Part shown: positions 33,517 through 46,429 of the stretch, piece by piece
Position numbering within the stretch: position 1 is the first letter of the stretch
Layout: the number at the start of each line of letters is the position of its first letter
Source of the DNA: Pelodera strongyloides
Taxonomy: Eukaryota > Nematoda > Chromadorea > Rhabditida > Rhabditidae
Reading direction: 5' to 3'
Length of the DNA stretch: 64,000 nt
Assembly: GCA_036852015.1 (NCBI GenBank)
Contig: JAANDG010000109.1
Location: forward strand, 248,001-312,000
Notes under the pieces: generated by a model
Database searches by the model: none
What the model was told of the DNA's origin: nothing
What the model saw: only the letters and a program-made list of their open reading frames with translations
Translations under genes and position numbers: made by a program

Positions 33517-36500
33517 TTACCACTTATACATTTGAAAATAGGTGTCTGTGTCGGCGGCGTGATTCACAGTTATCGACTTTTTGGAATTTCTGTGGTGCTC
33601 TGATTTTCCACCAAATATTTTGCGAACGATAAATAGAAAATCCTCTCTCCATCGATCGACCAAGTAGAGCATTGATATGCTGTGAATTAACCAGTATCTG
33701 AAACAGAGCAATTAAGCAATTACATTGTGCAATTTTGGTGTAGGCGTGTCGATGGAAAAAAGACGTAGTCGCCGCGTAAAAAGTGTTGACCAAGTTGACG
33801 CAAAATGCGGACAAATATTAGTTGGCACATTTTTGGCGCACCTAATACGCACGCTCCAAACCAGATCCATAACCTATAGCTTAAATAGAGCAATAATGTC
33901 CTTGCTTACAATTGCGTAGGCAATGTTTCGCGCTGTTGCCGCTCACAGCGCCGGGTAGACACGAATCCGAATGTGTAAATATTAGTCAGCACACGTGTGG
34001 CGTACTTGTGGTTCACACTTCCTTAGCGTTTAACAATAAAAAGAAAATAAACAAAGAGATGAGAAAATACTCACATAACAAAAGCAAGATCAAACGCGCA
34101 CAACATCAACTGTCCCCATAGCGTTTCTCTGTCAGGAATCACAAAAGTTGCCAGTACTAAGAAAGCCCAGAAACAGTTTGCTATTGTGGACACCTTGATC
34201 ATTGACATCGAGACCTGAAGTAAATATCCAAATCAATATAGTAAAGCGGTATGACACGCGGTTTTGAAAAGTAAAGCTGAACAACACACACTTTACATTT
34301 CCACACGCAGTGTTCTGCTGGTTCTGCACCCCTCTGGGGACAGGTATTTAGAAGTAAACGCACTTGTGGCCAGCATAGGTTTTAGAAACCTGATGTTTTA
34401 CCGCTTTAAAATAATCGTTCCCAAACCGAACCTACCTTGAGCGCGCGCAAATTTTCCTCCAACTGAAACCTGGTGCTGAGTCCGTATCTTGATGTGTCAA
34501 ACGTTGAAGTTATAGCATTATTAAACCGTTCATTGATTATAAGAAGACGCTTCATTACCTAAAAAACGAACACTGACGAGCTCAATCTACTCTAACAATA
34601 AATTTAAAGCGAAATACCTTTCTGTATTTGAAACGCATCGAGTGCATCAGCATTCTTAGGCTATGCAGTGCAGCATATGCAAATGAACACAAATTTGACA
34701 AATTAGAATAAAAAAATCGAGCAAATTAGAATAAATACGTAAGAATCCAGTTGTCCGCTATGCGTTCCAAAAACGGCCGGCACTTCCCTTTAATGGAAAC
34801 TATAATCGATTTCTTCTATTAACTTATTTCTGTTTAGATACACAGTAAAGCAGATGTAACAGCAAAAATAAATTAAAACTTACCAGATAACACCCCAAAG
34901 TCATCGCGAGAAACACCGGTATTATGACCATCAAAGATGCTTTTAAATACAATGCAAGGACTAAAATATACATAAATAAATAAAAAAAAGGAAAAATATT
35001 CTGTACACTAGCGGAGGCCGCTATCCCGTTCTTGAGCAGAACTACATGATAAATGGATGGAGACGGTCCGCTGGTTTTTTTCGTGGGCCAGCCCATTTGG
35101 TGACCTCTTCGTGGCCATGTGGTGACCAGTTTCATCGAAAACCTGGTCACCAACTGGTCACAAAACAGGCATGAGCCAATTACAAGATGAAACACCGAGA
35201 ACAAAGGGTTCTTACCGTGAAGGCTGATTGCTGTGCCGACGGAGTTAGCCATCATATGGCCGCATAATAGACCAATTGAGATATATGAGCGCTTTTTTCT
35301 CTCATAGTCCTTTATAAAGTAAGTGGCAATAAGTCTAAATTAGTTTTAAAGGCGTACAATAAATAGTACTGGTTTTTATCAACTGAATCCGCAGAAACGG
35401 TGCACAGGGGCCCGGTTCATTTCTGTGGCCGGACTTACTGGCCTTTAAAGGGTCAGGCCCATTTCACATGACCCCTATTTTTGATGATTCCATCTGATTC
35501 TTTATGTCAAATATAGTAGGATACGATACTTTTCTAATTTTCAAGCGCAAAATTCACTCAGTATTCAGCAATTTACCATTGCCAGTCATACCCAACTATT
35601 TATCGCAGTTGTCACGCCCCTTCGCGCTAATTGGCCAATATCGCAATTGCCACGCCCAATAGGGCATATTGCCCAATTAGCGCGAAGGGGCGTGACAACT
35701 GCGATAAATAGTTGGGTATGACTGGCAATGGTAAATTGCTGAATATTGCGTGAATTTTGCGCTTGAAAATTAGAAAAGTTTCGTATCCTACTATATTTGA
35801 CATAAAGAATCAGATGGAATCATCAAAAATAGGGGTCATTTGAAATGGGCCTGACCCTTTAAAGCGAAATACCACCCGGTTTGGGGTTTTTCCACCAAAA
35901 ATAGTTTGAAAAAAGTTATTAACGAAAATAAACATAAAAACACAAACAAATAAGTGCGTCTTGCATAAAAATGTTCTCAAACAACCATTTTTTGCGATTT
36001 TGTATGGGAAAATTCGCTTCCGGCGATTTGCCGATTTTAATACTAGCACGGCCCCGGAAAAATCGAGGGATGGCCTTTTCAAATGATCACACACTCCGAA
36101 GCATCCAAGTGACGAAATGTTGGCAAAATATTTTGAATTTGGCTAGTAAAAGTTCAAAAATACACTTTTTGAAAACTCCTCCTCTTTTCGTATTTTTTTG
36201 TTGAGACCGTCCGCTAATTCGCTTTAAACTTTCTGGAGGCCAATTTTCTACTATGAAGTAGCCAATGACGCCAAGCGCCGAATAAACCACGAAAATACCG
36301 CTTTGAAGGTAAACATTACCTTTCATATACTGTAACCGGGACAAATGAGCAATACGACCCAACTGACATACAACGAATGTAGCTTGCCAAGAGTAATGGC
36401 AAATCAGGAACAAGTTCTTCTGTAATAATATATTTATGCGTATAACTTTTTCTGCACACATTTCAGTGGATAATCCCAAGTTGTTCATGTTGCGGAAACC

Positions 36501-37141
36501 ATTTGGTGACCGACTACCGACGGTTTATCGTGACATCTGTGATTTTATGTTTTCCTTTGTTCGGTATTAATTACAAGGCTAATTATCCCACCTGTAAGCT
36601 TTATAAATTGAAATTGATAAGCAATTACGACAAGACGTGACAGGCTTGAAGTTACCGGTATAATTGAAAAAAACAAGTAAATTCTTTGCAAGTTGTTATG
36701 GAAATAGGCTGATCGATAAATTATTATAACACGAGTGCAGTCAATTATTAATTGTAGAAAAATCAGTAAAAGTTCCAAACAAACAGCTCCGACTATCAAG
36801 TGATAGTAGTCCAGGAAATTGGCCTAAACAAGGGACACAGTTTGCCCGTCTTTTAAAATTTTGAAGCGTACAGCACGCAGATGATGAAATGTGCTCGACA
36901 ACTAAGGCCCTCTGCAGAATATGGCAAATGATTTGCATACAATACATTGGAGTGCAGTAACTTTCAGAACTAGGTGCCATGTCGCTTAAAAATACTCGGA
37001 ATTTCTCAGTTTACGGTATGCTCACCAATAAATTACCAATAAATATTAATGAATAAAAGTTACCTGAATAATGTCATTATCGACGAATAAAGTGAGGATT
37101 ATATCAAATGTTTTATCCCACAATCGTATCGTGTAAAACAT
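33517..37141 (-). CDS. sre-like seven-transmembrane chemoreceptor, copy 2, 349 residues
   Basis: Exons (minus): 37141-37064, 36823-36592, 36419-36320, 35334-35216, 34960-34884, 34558-34436, 34214-34075, 33697-33517, total 1050 nt. All sites are GT/AG. The start lies 9 nt after TTTTTCAG (trans-splice or upstream exon). Seven hydrophobic segments are spread over the exons. Motifs: YRSAYFHNNLQRIY near residue 55, LPLLLASY near 110, ER-LIATYFIKDYERKKRSY near 136-152 (end of the third helix), YGLSTRFQLEEN at 228-239 (before the sixth helix) and NHAADTDTYFQMYKW at the C-terminus. RFQLEEN and ATYF--DYE are typical of nematode SRE receptors. Likely role: odour or taste receptor on sensory cilia. Frame fully open. 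Confidence 0.82.
34241..34409. mobile_element. Foldback, family F
   Basis: Ends GTAAAGCGGTATGACACGCG and GTTTTACCGCTTTAA, in an intron of sre copy 2. Confidence 0.6.
34603..34793. mobile_element. TTAA foldback, family A (191 bp)
   Basis: Ends TTAAAGCGAAATACC and CGGCACTTCCCTTTAA; the arms are more diverged than in other copies. Confidence 0.75.
35060..35200. repeat. GGTGACCA repeat family copy
   Basis: CCCATTTGGTGACC, CATGTGGTGACCAG and CCTGGTCACCAACTGGTCAC in the family order. Confidence 0.6.
35445..35862. mobile_element. TTAA foldback, family E (418 bp)
   Basis: Ends TTAAAGGGTCAGGCCCAT and ATGGGCCTGACCCTTTAA. Arms pair nearly end to end, e.g. CACGCCCCTTCGCGCTAATT and AATTAGCGCGAAGGGGCGTG. 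A second copy is at 55507-55924. Confidence 0.88.
35859..36227. mobile_element. TTAA-bounded element abutting family E
   Basis: Begins in the shared TTAA with AAGCGAAATACCACCCGG and ends AATTCGCTTTAA. The interior (CGATTTTGTATGGGAAAATT, CGGCCCCGGAAAAATCG) is not seen elsewhere in the window, and the arms pair only at the tips. Confidence 0.5.
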
Positions 37142-38342
37142 TATATATGTCTGAAAAATACAAGATAATAAATGGAACACAATCTCAACACACTACTGTA
37201 CTGTGTATAGACTTATTTTGATCATTATGTTTACCCAGCCTACCGAAACTTCTACATAATATTTAAAGTGGTATAACAACCGGTTTTTGAATCATATGTT
37301 GGAATTGGCGTTGAATTCCCTTTTTGTGTATGCAATTCACTGCGCATACTAGTGTTTTTTAGTCTAATACGTATTTACATACAAATATGGTTCACACAAA
37401 TATAAAAAACCGGTTGTTACACCGCTTTAACAATCCGAGACAACTTAGCAAAAAATCGTTCTAGTCTACGTACGAAGAAACCTCTACAACTGTGACTGAA
37501 TTTTTTTGGACAAATTAATTATAATTATTTCTAGAGCAGGTGTAAAACATAATGTGAAGAATGTGAGGTTTTAAGCAATAGCAGGTGTTTTGAACTTTAG
37601 AACATGCAATTTGGACCCCTCACCCTTATATGACCCCAATTCCGGGAAATTCGTTACGAGAAAACTCTGTCGGTGTGCCGCGCGTACTAGGCTCACCTGT
37701 AGTGGGTGGCGCACTCCTGGCGCGGGCCCCGCCCGCGACTGGACCACGAGTGTATACTAAAACGCAGGTAAATAGCAGACAACAGCCGATGTAATCCAGA
37801 AAATAATAATGCTCTGATTTGTAGTGCACAAAATGCACAATTACCAATTATTTGTGAGAAAGATAGGGGGCACCTGTACGGTACGCTCAATTAGTCCCCG
37901 ATGATAAACCATGCTACTGTAATTACAATGTAATTACAATAAATTGCATATACAGAGGACAACTGATGACTTCAGTTTCATTTCCACGCATTGGGGTACT
38001 TTCGTACGCAGAAATAGGTTTTTTCTTATAACCTTTCTATAAAGCGAAACGCTATTAATTCTTCCTTTCCATGGTTCTCAAAATTTCTGAAAAACAATTT
38101 TAGAAAAAAAAAGGTGTAAATATGCCATGGCAGAGTAGGAAAGTGAAGCACTTTATATTTATTGAATGGTATATAATTCATCACCACAAATAAACATATA
38201 TTATTGAAGAGTTATGACACGTGGTGAGCGGTTACATCATTGTGCAACTGTGTGCCATTATACAAATTTCCGGCGGTACACTTTGACAACAAACCACGTG
38301 CCATATCACTTTAAAATAAGAACTTTAACAACCGAATAAATG
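37142..38342. other. Spacer between sre copies 2 and 3
   Basis: Contains a family F foldback (37263-37440), a GC-rich patch (37670-37750) and another family F end (about 38300-38314). No exon supported. Confidence 0.5.
37263..37440. mobile_element. Foldback, family F (178 bp)
   Basis: TTAAAGTGGTATAACAACCGG at the left (first bases) and CCGGTTGTTACACCGCTTTAA-type right end; TTAA on both sides. Confidence 0.75.
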
Positions 38343-41300
38343 CTACCAATTGTACATGCTAAAATAAGTGTCCGTATCGGCGGCATGATTCGTATTGACG
38401 TGCGTTGGCACAATCTTGGATCGATCCTTTTTAGAAAAACAAAAAAATATCTTGCGAAGTCCACATATAAACTCTTGTTTCCACTGTTCAACGAGAAGTA
38501 AGATTGCCACACTTTGTGCCAAACAGTACCTGAAATACACAAAAAACTTGTTGTGTGAGTGCATGTGTGTGTGTGTGTGTGTGTGTGTTTGTGCATATGT
38601 GTGAATGTGTGTGTGTGTGTGTTTGTGTATGTATGTGCTGTATGTGAATTATGATGAACTGCGTGAGACGCTCACTGGATGTGGACAACTTCAATGCTTT
38701 GTTCAGCTGACGTTTCGGATACCACGTGTCATTCCGCTTTAACAAAAGTAAACTCACGTCACAGAGGCGAGATCGAACGCGCACATCATGGCTTGTGCCA
38801 GAATAGTGCGGCTGTCCAAAATCGCAAACGCTAGCGTCCCTATGGCCACGGTGAAACTATTCCCTATAGCGTTCAGCTTCAGCAACTTTGTGGTCATCTG
38901 AAAGAGCGAGAACTAAAACAAAAACTGAAGATTCATATTGAATCGGCATTATGTGTGGTTTGTGAAACGTACGCTGTACAACTGTATTCCCATGTAGTAT
39001 TTTTCTTGCCGCTCTTCTTGCAGTCTGTTCCCGTTTTTGAAACGTATAATGAACAACTGCGCCAGAAACTATCTATGCTAAATGAGCTCGACGCATGGGA
39101 ATGCAGTTATTCAAAATCCGTTTTAAAAAACCGACTGCCATACCGCTTTAAAATGGGACACTATTTAAGTTGATAATACATAAAAAATCAGTTGTCTATG
39201 GTACGTTTCACTAAGCGGATGCTATAAAATTCAGCTGGTATGGGCTCACTAGTACTTACATAGCATATATTACGAAAATAAAATGTATCGCGTAAGTACT
39301 TCTACTATAACTGTACTTCTACCACCAGTAACTGGAAAACTTCTAATTTGCGTGATACTTTTCCTACTTACCTTCAATGCGTTAATATTCTCCTCCAACT
39401 GAAACCGCTTAGATAGGCCATAATTTGAGGCGTCATAGTTTGAAGTCAGTGCGTAGTGAAACTTTAAATTGATTGCAAGCAATACACGCATCAACTGAAG
39501 TATAGTAATGTGTTTTGTTTTATATTACTTCTTGGAGGGAGGCGAAAATAATATACTGATTCTACGCGTGGAAGCTCATAAAAGTTTTACCAGAAATATG
39601 ACCAATAAATCTTGTGCAACCAAAATTATGGTTCTTCAAATGTGCTTAGGTGTCCTAATAGGGTGTAAAGAACTAGACAAACTGCGAAGCAATTGGGTCA
39701 AAATATTTTTGCGCCAATTTCGATAATAATAACGGTTTATTGGTTAACAATCAATACAAATAAAGAACGTCAACCAAAGGGAACCCTAAGACCCTGCGCT
39801 TCACAACGCTAAGGTACTAACTAGGGACCAAATATGTAGTTTTATGTTCGTTGACACCTACCAGGTAACTGCTCACAACCAGGGCAGCGTATAGCGGTGC
39901 CAAAACAAGGAAAGTGATTGTTATATTGACGGCCAACACTGCAACAGTATAATAAAGAAAAAATATGTAACAGATATGTATACAGGGGTGCTGGTGCCCG
40001 GTAATACCCAGGTATATAATAAACTATTTGTACCTGGGACGCGCACACTTCTTCCGTAAATGGGCATCAATCAAATTTCAACTCAACGTATCCATTGTGG
40101 TAAATTTTTCGGTATCTTTTTCGAAACTTTTATCTGAGGAAACTTATCCCCGCCTTCGCGAACTCCTGGCGCCCCTGTGACACACACTGAGCCAGTACCG
40201 CGCAGCTTCTAATCGCACACGCCTCGCTCGCAACTTACAATGAACGCATATAGCAATCATAACTACTCCGCCACAAATTATTGCTCCCATTGCAATTGTC
40301 GATATAAATAATCTTTTCGACTTTTCATAATCATCGATATAGTAGGTCGCTGCTACTCTAAAGAAGTAAAGTTAAATCATAAACTCAGTTAGCCAATTCA
40401 AGAGTCATTATTAAAGCGAAATACCGGTCGGTTTTTGAAACGCATCGTGGACAACTGAATTCTTACTTATTTATGCTTAAGTCACTCGAATTTAGCTTGA
40501 TTTTTTTAAACTTTAATTTATGTTCTTTGCATAAGCTGCATAAGGATGCTGATGTACTCGATGTGTTTCAATAAGCTGCCCGTATTTCGCTTTGTCAATT
40601 AAAATAAGGTGAATTCGAACCATTGAGTCACTACACAGAATCTAAGATAGTGTAACATTCCCTCCCCCCACGCTTCGACTCATGAGGTAGTCCAGTTGTC
40701 CGCTCTGCTTTTCAAAAACCGGCCGGCATTTCGATTTAAACAGTAATAAAGTACCTCTCAAAGAGTGTTATCGGTATGCATCCTCCGTGAACGGCCATTG
40801 CAATAATGCGTAAGTAGCTGGCCAAGAGTAGTGGTAAATCTGATAGAGTATCACCTGCAAATGTAGAAAACTATAAAATCCGGATGGCCGAGTGGTTATC
40901 AGGCTCTGACACGAGAGGTCAGGGGTTCGATTCCGGTTGACTACCAAAGGTCCATAGCGCTGTCAAGTTTGTTCTCCAGGTCAAACCGTCAAACCGTTCA
41001 ACACGGTGTTCCGCATGCTCATAATATATGTACACAAGTTCGATAACTGTTGAGTAACAAACTTGTTCTATAAATTACATGTTATCGCAATAAATATACC
41101 ATCATTATTCTTTACGCATGAAGGTTTTTCCAGTAAAACTATATATTCAACAAATCTGACCAATGCCTACCTGTGATATCTAAAAACTGATATTGATATA
41201 CCATAAGTAGTAATCGGCTACTAGCAGCTTCTATGGTTAAGCACGTAAAAAGCGCTAGAATCCTTAGTAGGTTTTGGTGGAAAACACCCGATCGATAAAT

Positions 41301-42247
41301 AATTTTTAATCGATAGAAATCAATAAATAGTTGAGTGAGAAGTAAGAGTAATTCGAGTATAGCGAGCGCTACGAACATGGGGAACCAGTTAGTTTCCTAA
41401 ATAATATGTTTTTAACACCCATACTACTGAGAGCCGATGAGTTCACTGAGAGCCGATGAGTTGCGCGTCGCACCAGTTCCGGCCACAAAATGCGCGCCGC
41501 AACTAAATGGGGCACAAAATGCGCGCCGAATAGAAATGGGCCCTTGCCATTCATACTACTGATTGTGAGCATAATTGCATAATTACCAAACTGCAAACTT
41601 GCTTACATAGGATTCATTCACCAAGGCTCAACCGATTTCCTTGTATATCTTTATAAAGTTAATTGTTTTAAAGGGATAGGTTCACCAGGATTTGCACCTT
41701 TTTGAATGCTTTTTATTGATAGTATGGCCGAAAATCTCCACAATGCGAAAATTACATAAAATTACCTTTGCTCCCCGAGGTAGGAGAGCTTGCTCAAAAA
41801 GCTAAGTTACCTCGAGTTTATAAAACAATTGGAGTACCGCAGCCTAGCTAAATGGGAAATAGCGCGACAGGGTTGGGGGTGCAGAGATTGTTGTGATAGA
41901 CAGAGGTTGATAAAAGGGCCCTGTATCTTTTAGCGTCTCCAGCCCTGCTACGCTATTTCCCACTTACCACGGATGCGGTACTCCAATTGTTTTATAAATT
42001 CGAGGTAGCTTAGCTTTTTGAGCAAGCTCTCCTACCTCGGGGAACAAAGAAAATTTACTGCAATTTTCGCATTTTGACCGTCATAGGTCATACTACCAAT
42101 TGTAAAAAAGGTGCAATTCGACTATAGGTGAACCTATCAATTTAATATTGTAATGGATAAAAAATTCACTCGTATCATCTCCACGTCGACGAAAACCGCA
42201 ATAAAAATCTCAACGGTTTTGTTGAACAGAGTGACATTGTAGAACAT
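38343..42247 (-). CDS. sre-like seven-transmembrane chemoreceptor, copy 3, 349 residues
   Basis: Exons (minus): 42247-42170, 41396-41171, 40854-40755, 40357-40239, 39938-39862, 39494-39372, 38897-38758, 38529-38343, total 1050 nt. The product starts MFYNVTLFNKTVEIF with two potential N-glycosylation sites. Exon 2 gives helices 1-2 and YRSGVFHQNLLRIL. Exons 3/4 give LPLLLASYLRI and ER-VAATYYIDDYEKSKR. Exon 6 ends YGLSKRFQLEENINALK. Exon 7 has FAILDSRTILAQAMM, and exon 8 ends NHAADTDTYFSMYNW. All splice sites are canonical. Introns contain family A and D foldbacks, a tRNA-like relic, a GT microsatellite and a retroposon-like module. Function inferred from family: chemosensory GPCR. Confidence 0.84.
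38562..38636. repeat. (TG)n microsatellite
   Basis: GTGTGT runs with a few interruptions in the last intron of sre copy 3. Confidence 0.9.
39725..39835 (-). mobile_element. Retroposon-like module with AATAAA 3' end
   Basis: Read on the minus strand: GGTCCCTAGTTAGTACC, GTTGTGAAGCGC, GGTCTTAGGG, CCTTTGGTTG, then CCAATAAACC. The same order occurs at 43120-43290 and 52590-52790, in different introns of different sre genes. See findings. Confidence 0.45.
40411..40594. mobile_element. TTAA foldback, family A
   Basis: TTAAAGCGAAATACCGGTCGG-type left end (first bases) and GCCCGTATTTCGCTTTG right end; right TTAA lost. A solo right-arm fragment follows at 40690-40741. Confidence 0.8.
40878..40948 (+). 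repeat. tRNA-like relic in sre intron 2
   Basis: GGATGGCCGAGTGGTTA (A box of a Leu/Ser-type tRNA) and GGGGTTCGATTCC (B box) are intact. The anticodon arm is shortened and the acceptor arms ATCCGG/CCGGTTG pair out of register. Likely a deleted tRNA gene or SINE head. Confidence 0.5.
41430..41535. repeat. GC-rich dispersed repeat (GAGAGCCGATGAGTT)
   Basis: ACTGAGAGCCGATGAGTTG occurs twice here, followed by CACAAAATGCGCGCCG twice. The complement of the same order is found at 47290-47392. Confidence 0.7.
41668..42145. mobile_element. TTAA foldback, family D (478 bp)
   Basis: Ends TTAAAGGGATAGGTTCACC and GGTGAACCTATCAATTTAA. Arms include CCTCGAGTTTATAAAACAAT / ATTGTTTTATAAATTCGAGG. It lies in intron 1 of sre copy 3. 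Confidence 0.85.
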
Positions 42248-42781
42248 ATAGAGGTGTAGGCTATATAATACGTACTATATATTGGAAACTTCAACCAAGC
42301 CAAATATGAGTATGGAAAGCGTACAAAGGTTTACGAAATGATGTAAATTAAACTTAAAACCAAAAATTTCAGTTGAACTTGGGGGGCAGGTGAAATATAT
42401 TGTCTCATACGCACAGGAATAGTTTTTCTTTAAATTGGCAGCCGACCATCGATATTCCATGTAAAAGACCAGTGAACAGAAAAAAAAAACAAGATTTATT
42501 ATTTATACAAGTACAAGTACAGAATTCGAGGGTAAGAATAGCTTTACACGGTCGGGCGCAAGAAAATTGTTTATTACTGTATACGGGGTCAAGAAAGCCA
42601 ACAAAATCAATAAATAAATTAATGCTCAAGGTCCACCCATTCATATATTGAACATATTTCTTTACTACTATCTGCTATGGGATAAAAAAATCAATAATCA
42701 ACCACTAAGCCCCGCCTATCGATTTTCTTGCTTGCCTGACCACCCAACAGTAGTTTCTTGTAAGAGAGCTAAATTCTGAAT
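42248..42781. other. Spacer between sre copies 3 and 4
   Basis: AT-rich; no exon, RNA gene or clear repeat recognised. It should contain the promoter of copy 3 and the 3' UTR of copy 4. Confidence 0.5.
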
Positions 42782-45700
42782 TCACCAATTGTACATCTTA
42801 AAGTAGGCGTCCGTATCTGCAGCGTGGTTAATTGACAATTGTTTGTTAGCCGACCGTTTCTGTGCAAAGGAATGACATTGACAGGAAATCCTTTGAATAA
42901 TAAGTAATAAATCCTCTTTCCAAGGTTCGACGAGCAGAAAGATAGAGACGATATGGACCACCCAGTACCTGAAAAGAGATTACTGGTAGGTTTTAGAAAA
43001 AAACTTTGGCCTAGCAATAAGCACAGCACAGGTCCAGCACCAAGCTCAAGCATAAGCCAATACCAGATGCACCAACAGATTCCTGAAAACAAGCCATAGA
43101 GGAGGGGGCCCAATGTAGAGTGTGCGTAAATAGTTTATTGATACATACATTGAAAACATGCGCAACCAAAAGGATACCCCAAGACGAACGTGCTTCACAA
43201 CAGTTTCCACTAACAAGGATCCAAATTACACGGGTCCAAACTACAAGGGTCCAAACTACAAGAGTCCATACTACAAGATTACAATGTTTGAACAACGTTG
43301 TATGCCTCTTCCTGTACGATCTGTACTTCAATCATCAATCGGTGTTTACTTACTCAAGATCAAGACCCAGGAGTTACTCAGCTTATAACGTTAAAATCGC
43401 TATTGGTTTCGAAATTTGGCTATGGAAGAAAAAATTTCAAAAAAAGCAACCCACATTGCACTGGTAAAATCGTATACGCACATCATAACTTGTGCCACGA
43501 CAGTTTTCCGTTCGAGAATTGCAAACGCAAATGTGCCGACAAAACAATTTGCAAAGTTGGCAATTGCAGTGATCTTCATCAGGAGCGTTGAGAGCTAAAG
43601 TAAATGATAGATATAAAGAGTGGACAGCTTAGGCCCCAGGGTGGACCTAGGGCCCTAGGGCCCGTACAACGCGAAACCATGACGGAACGCGAAAAAACGC
43701 CCCGCGCATCGCCAAGCCTTCTCTAGAATCCTAGATATTGCCTCGCGAGTGCACTGAGCACATCTCTTTCGCGAACGTCGCCACGCACATTTTTATCTGG
43801 CACTGCACTTTCGCACTTTCGCCTATTTTTGCCTTGGGAACTTTTCGGGCTTGGGTTTCGCAGCGCACGCGCACCGCCCATCAGCGCATGGGGCGCGGGA
43901 ATGCGTGCGTGAATGCCATAGTATATGTTCTATACTATCTTACCGTATACATAATCATTTACCTCGAGCACCCGAATATTTTCCTCCAATTGAAATCGCG
44001 TGGACAATCCATATTTAGACGAGTCAAATGTTGATGTAATCGCTCTTTGGAACTTTACATTCTTTACTAGAAGCCAATGCATAAACTGAAAATATGTTGT
44101 ACGAGGACAAATTTCTTTTGAAGGGGTGTGTAAAAAAAGGGGCCACAGCGAGAAACGGCCCAAGGGCCCAGGGCAGATTTTTCAGTACCGCTACAAATTA
44201 GACTATGCTGAGAAAGGCATGACTTCAAAATTATGATGAAAAGTTTGCCTTTGAAAAACAACCTCTGGGGATGTATCACACTTCACGGAGGGAGACCTAG
44301 CCTAGAGTATTGTTTAACGCATAAGCTAAAACTTTTATATCTAAAAAATAAGCCTACCGTGTAACCAACAATGGTGAGTATAACGTACGTTGGGGCTAAT
44401 ACGAAAAACGTCAACTTTATATTCGAGGCCAAAACTAAAATAATTTAACCAATAATTACCTAGAACCTCGTTATACAGGCACCTGCCTGGCACCTGTACG
44501 GCACGATTTGCGGGGTGCGGCACCCCACACAAAACTGGTGCGGCACTGGAGCCAAGTTTCGCTTTGCTCAGACTTGTATGTCACTAGCTGACACAGACGT
44601 ACACGGAAATCAGCATGCAATTTACTGTTCATGGAAATCTTACCACTTTTTGCTCTTTCTGCAAAACTAGCTTAATTGCCTAATGGTAATTAGGCAATTC
44701 ATTTCGAGCCGATTTGTAAGTCTAATTATCTGACTATGAAACCGCAAAACTCACAGAAAATGCTTAACAAAGTTAAAAGGAAAGCTCCGATAAACATTGC
44801 GAAAAGAAGCGATGTTGAAACATAACTTCTATTTGAACGTTCATAGTCTTTTATGAAATAAGTTGCGGTCCATCTAAAAGAGCCATAATATATTTATTTT
44901 GCTAATTAGTTGATAATTGCATTTATTGCTGGATAAAGACTGGACTCCACACAAACGAGGCCAATGTTCTCTAATGAGAATGAATGAGAAGGCTTGGTCT
45001 GCGCTGGGTATGAGGTATGATCCTAAGCCAAGAGCCTGCGTTGCTCGAGACTGTGGGCGCCTTACAACACTGCGACCTGTGCCTTTACACTCTCACCTTT
45101 ACGTATTTAGTAATCACGAAAATACAAAGTTAACCTGGAAAAAATTATTACCTTTCAATAACTGTGGCTGGTACCACGCCACCAGTGGAAACCATTTCCA
45201 TAATTCGAAAGTAACTCGACATAAGCAATGGTAAATCACCGGGGAGTTTATCTAAACACAGTTGTAGGTAACGGCTACAAGAATACCTGGGCGTGCAAGC
45301 CGTAAGATTACGGCGTGCAAACGCATGCAGAACCGACTTGGCTACCGCACTGATAAAAATTCGCGCCATCGCCGCGCACAAAGCGAGACTTCACAGGGGC
45401 GGGTGTGCGGCACTTGAGCGCCATGTGCGTTGTGTCCACGCCGCGCATTCTAGAGTGGGTGAGCGGCGCAACCTGTATTTCGACTTTTTTTGCGAGGCTA
45501 TGACACGGAGTTTCGTTGCTTGCGCTTCAAGGGATTATGATTAGGCTGCTATGGTTTTCTAAAGCTTCAGCCTTCCAAATAAGCCTTACGATATAAAACC
45601 TACTAGTTATTCGTATAAATTGGAATTCATAACCAATTAGTAGGATGCGGCAGAAGCCCGATATTATATATATTAACGAAAAATACATAAAAAGCCTTTG

Positions 45701-46190
45701 AAGATTCCGATGAAAATGAGACGACCGATAAATGATAATTATACGGGTGAAATTTGACAATATTAGAAAAATGACCAATATGGTTTCTAGGGACACGATA
45801 GCAAGAACAAGGACGTAGTAAGGGTGGTTCTAAAACTGGGTAAATTTATTTCGTTTAATTAAGAACTTTAAGGTCCCAGTGGCCTCATGGCCTGGGGGTA
45901 TTACGTTACACATGTCCGCGCTCGTGTGGCGCGCGAGTAATCAGCCTCCACGCTGAAAAAATCTTACAAACCGAAAAATCTTCTTATATTGCTACATAAC
46001 ATAAGGTTAGGATCTTATTTGTTTGATTGTTTGAATATTTGTATGCTGTTAGTTACGCTCTAGATTGCAGAATGGCTCACGAGTGTACGCAAAAACCAGC
46101 AGCAGCACTCACCCGAATCTCGTCCACATCCACATAAACTGCAACAAAAACCTCAAACGTCACGTTGAATAACGTTAAATTATAAAACAT
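42782..46190 (-). CDS. sre-like seven-transmembrane chemoreceptor, copy 4, 349 residues
   Basis: Exons (minus): 46190-46113, 45829-45604, 45251-45152, 44873-44755, 44434-44358, 44085-43963, 43594-43455, 42968-42782, total 1050 nt with the same phases as copies 2 and 3. Marks: MFYNLTLFNVTFEVF start, YRSSHFHRNLQRLF, LPLLMSSYFRI, ER-WTATYFIKDYERSNRSY, YGLSTRFQLEENIRVLE, FAILERKTVVAQVMM and C-terminal NHAADTDAYFKMYNW. All acceptors end AG after pyrimidine-rich tracts. This is the most compact of the five genes (3.4 kb) and carries no intact TTAA foldback. It is probably functional; the ligand cannot be read from the sequence. Confidence 0.84.
43120..43290 (-). mobile_element. Retroposon-like module with AATAAA 3' end
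   Basis: On the minus strand: several GTTTGGACCCTTGTA units, GATCCTTGTTAGTGG, GTTGTGAAGCACG, GTCTTGGGG, CCTTTTGGTTG, then CAATAAAC. It lies in intron 7 of sre copy 4. Confidence 0.45.
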
Positions 46191-46429
46191 GGGAGCTGGA
46201 GTATCGGACTCTTTCAAATGCATTCGCTTGTATTATTATTATCAAATGCCAGCAAAATACATACCACCACAACCAGTATATTTTCTGAAAATTAAAGAAA
46301 ATCGGTAATTAATAGTTTTTTTTATGGTTGATGAGCTTCATAATAACAGAAAGCTAATTGTAATAAGAACAAGAACAATAAAAGACTAGGGTAATATTAC
46401 ACGAGCCGCCGGAGGGAAAAAATATTGCG

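Noticed and set aside
35824..36488. Extra exons of sre copy 2 between 35.8 and 36.3 kb
   Set aside because: Although the minus frame stays open past the 100-nt exon at 36320-36419, the four paralogues splice at the same donor and the downstream part is a TTAA-bounded element.
40878..40948. Functional tRNA at 40.9 kb
   Set aside because: Both internal boxes are present, but the anticodon arm is too short and the acceptor arm does not pair in register; it is better called a relic.
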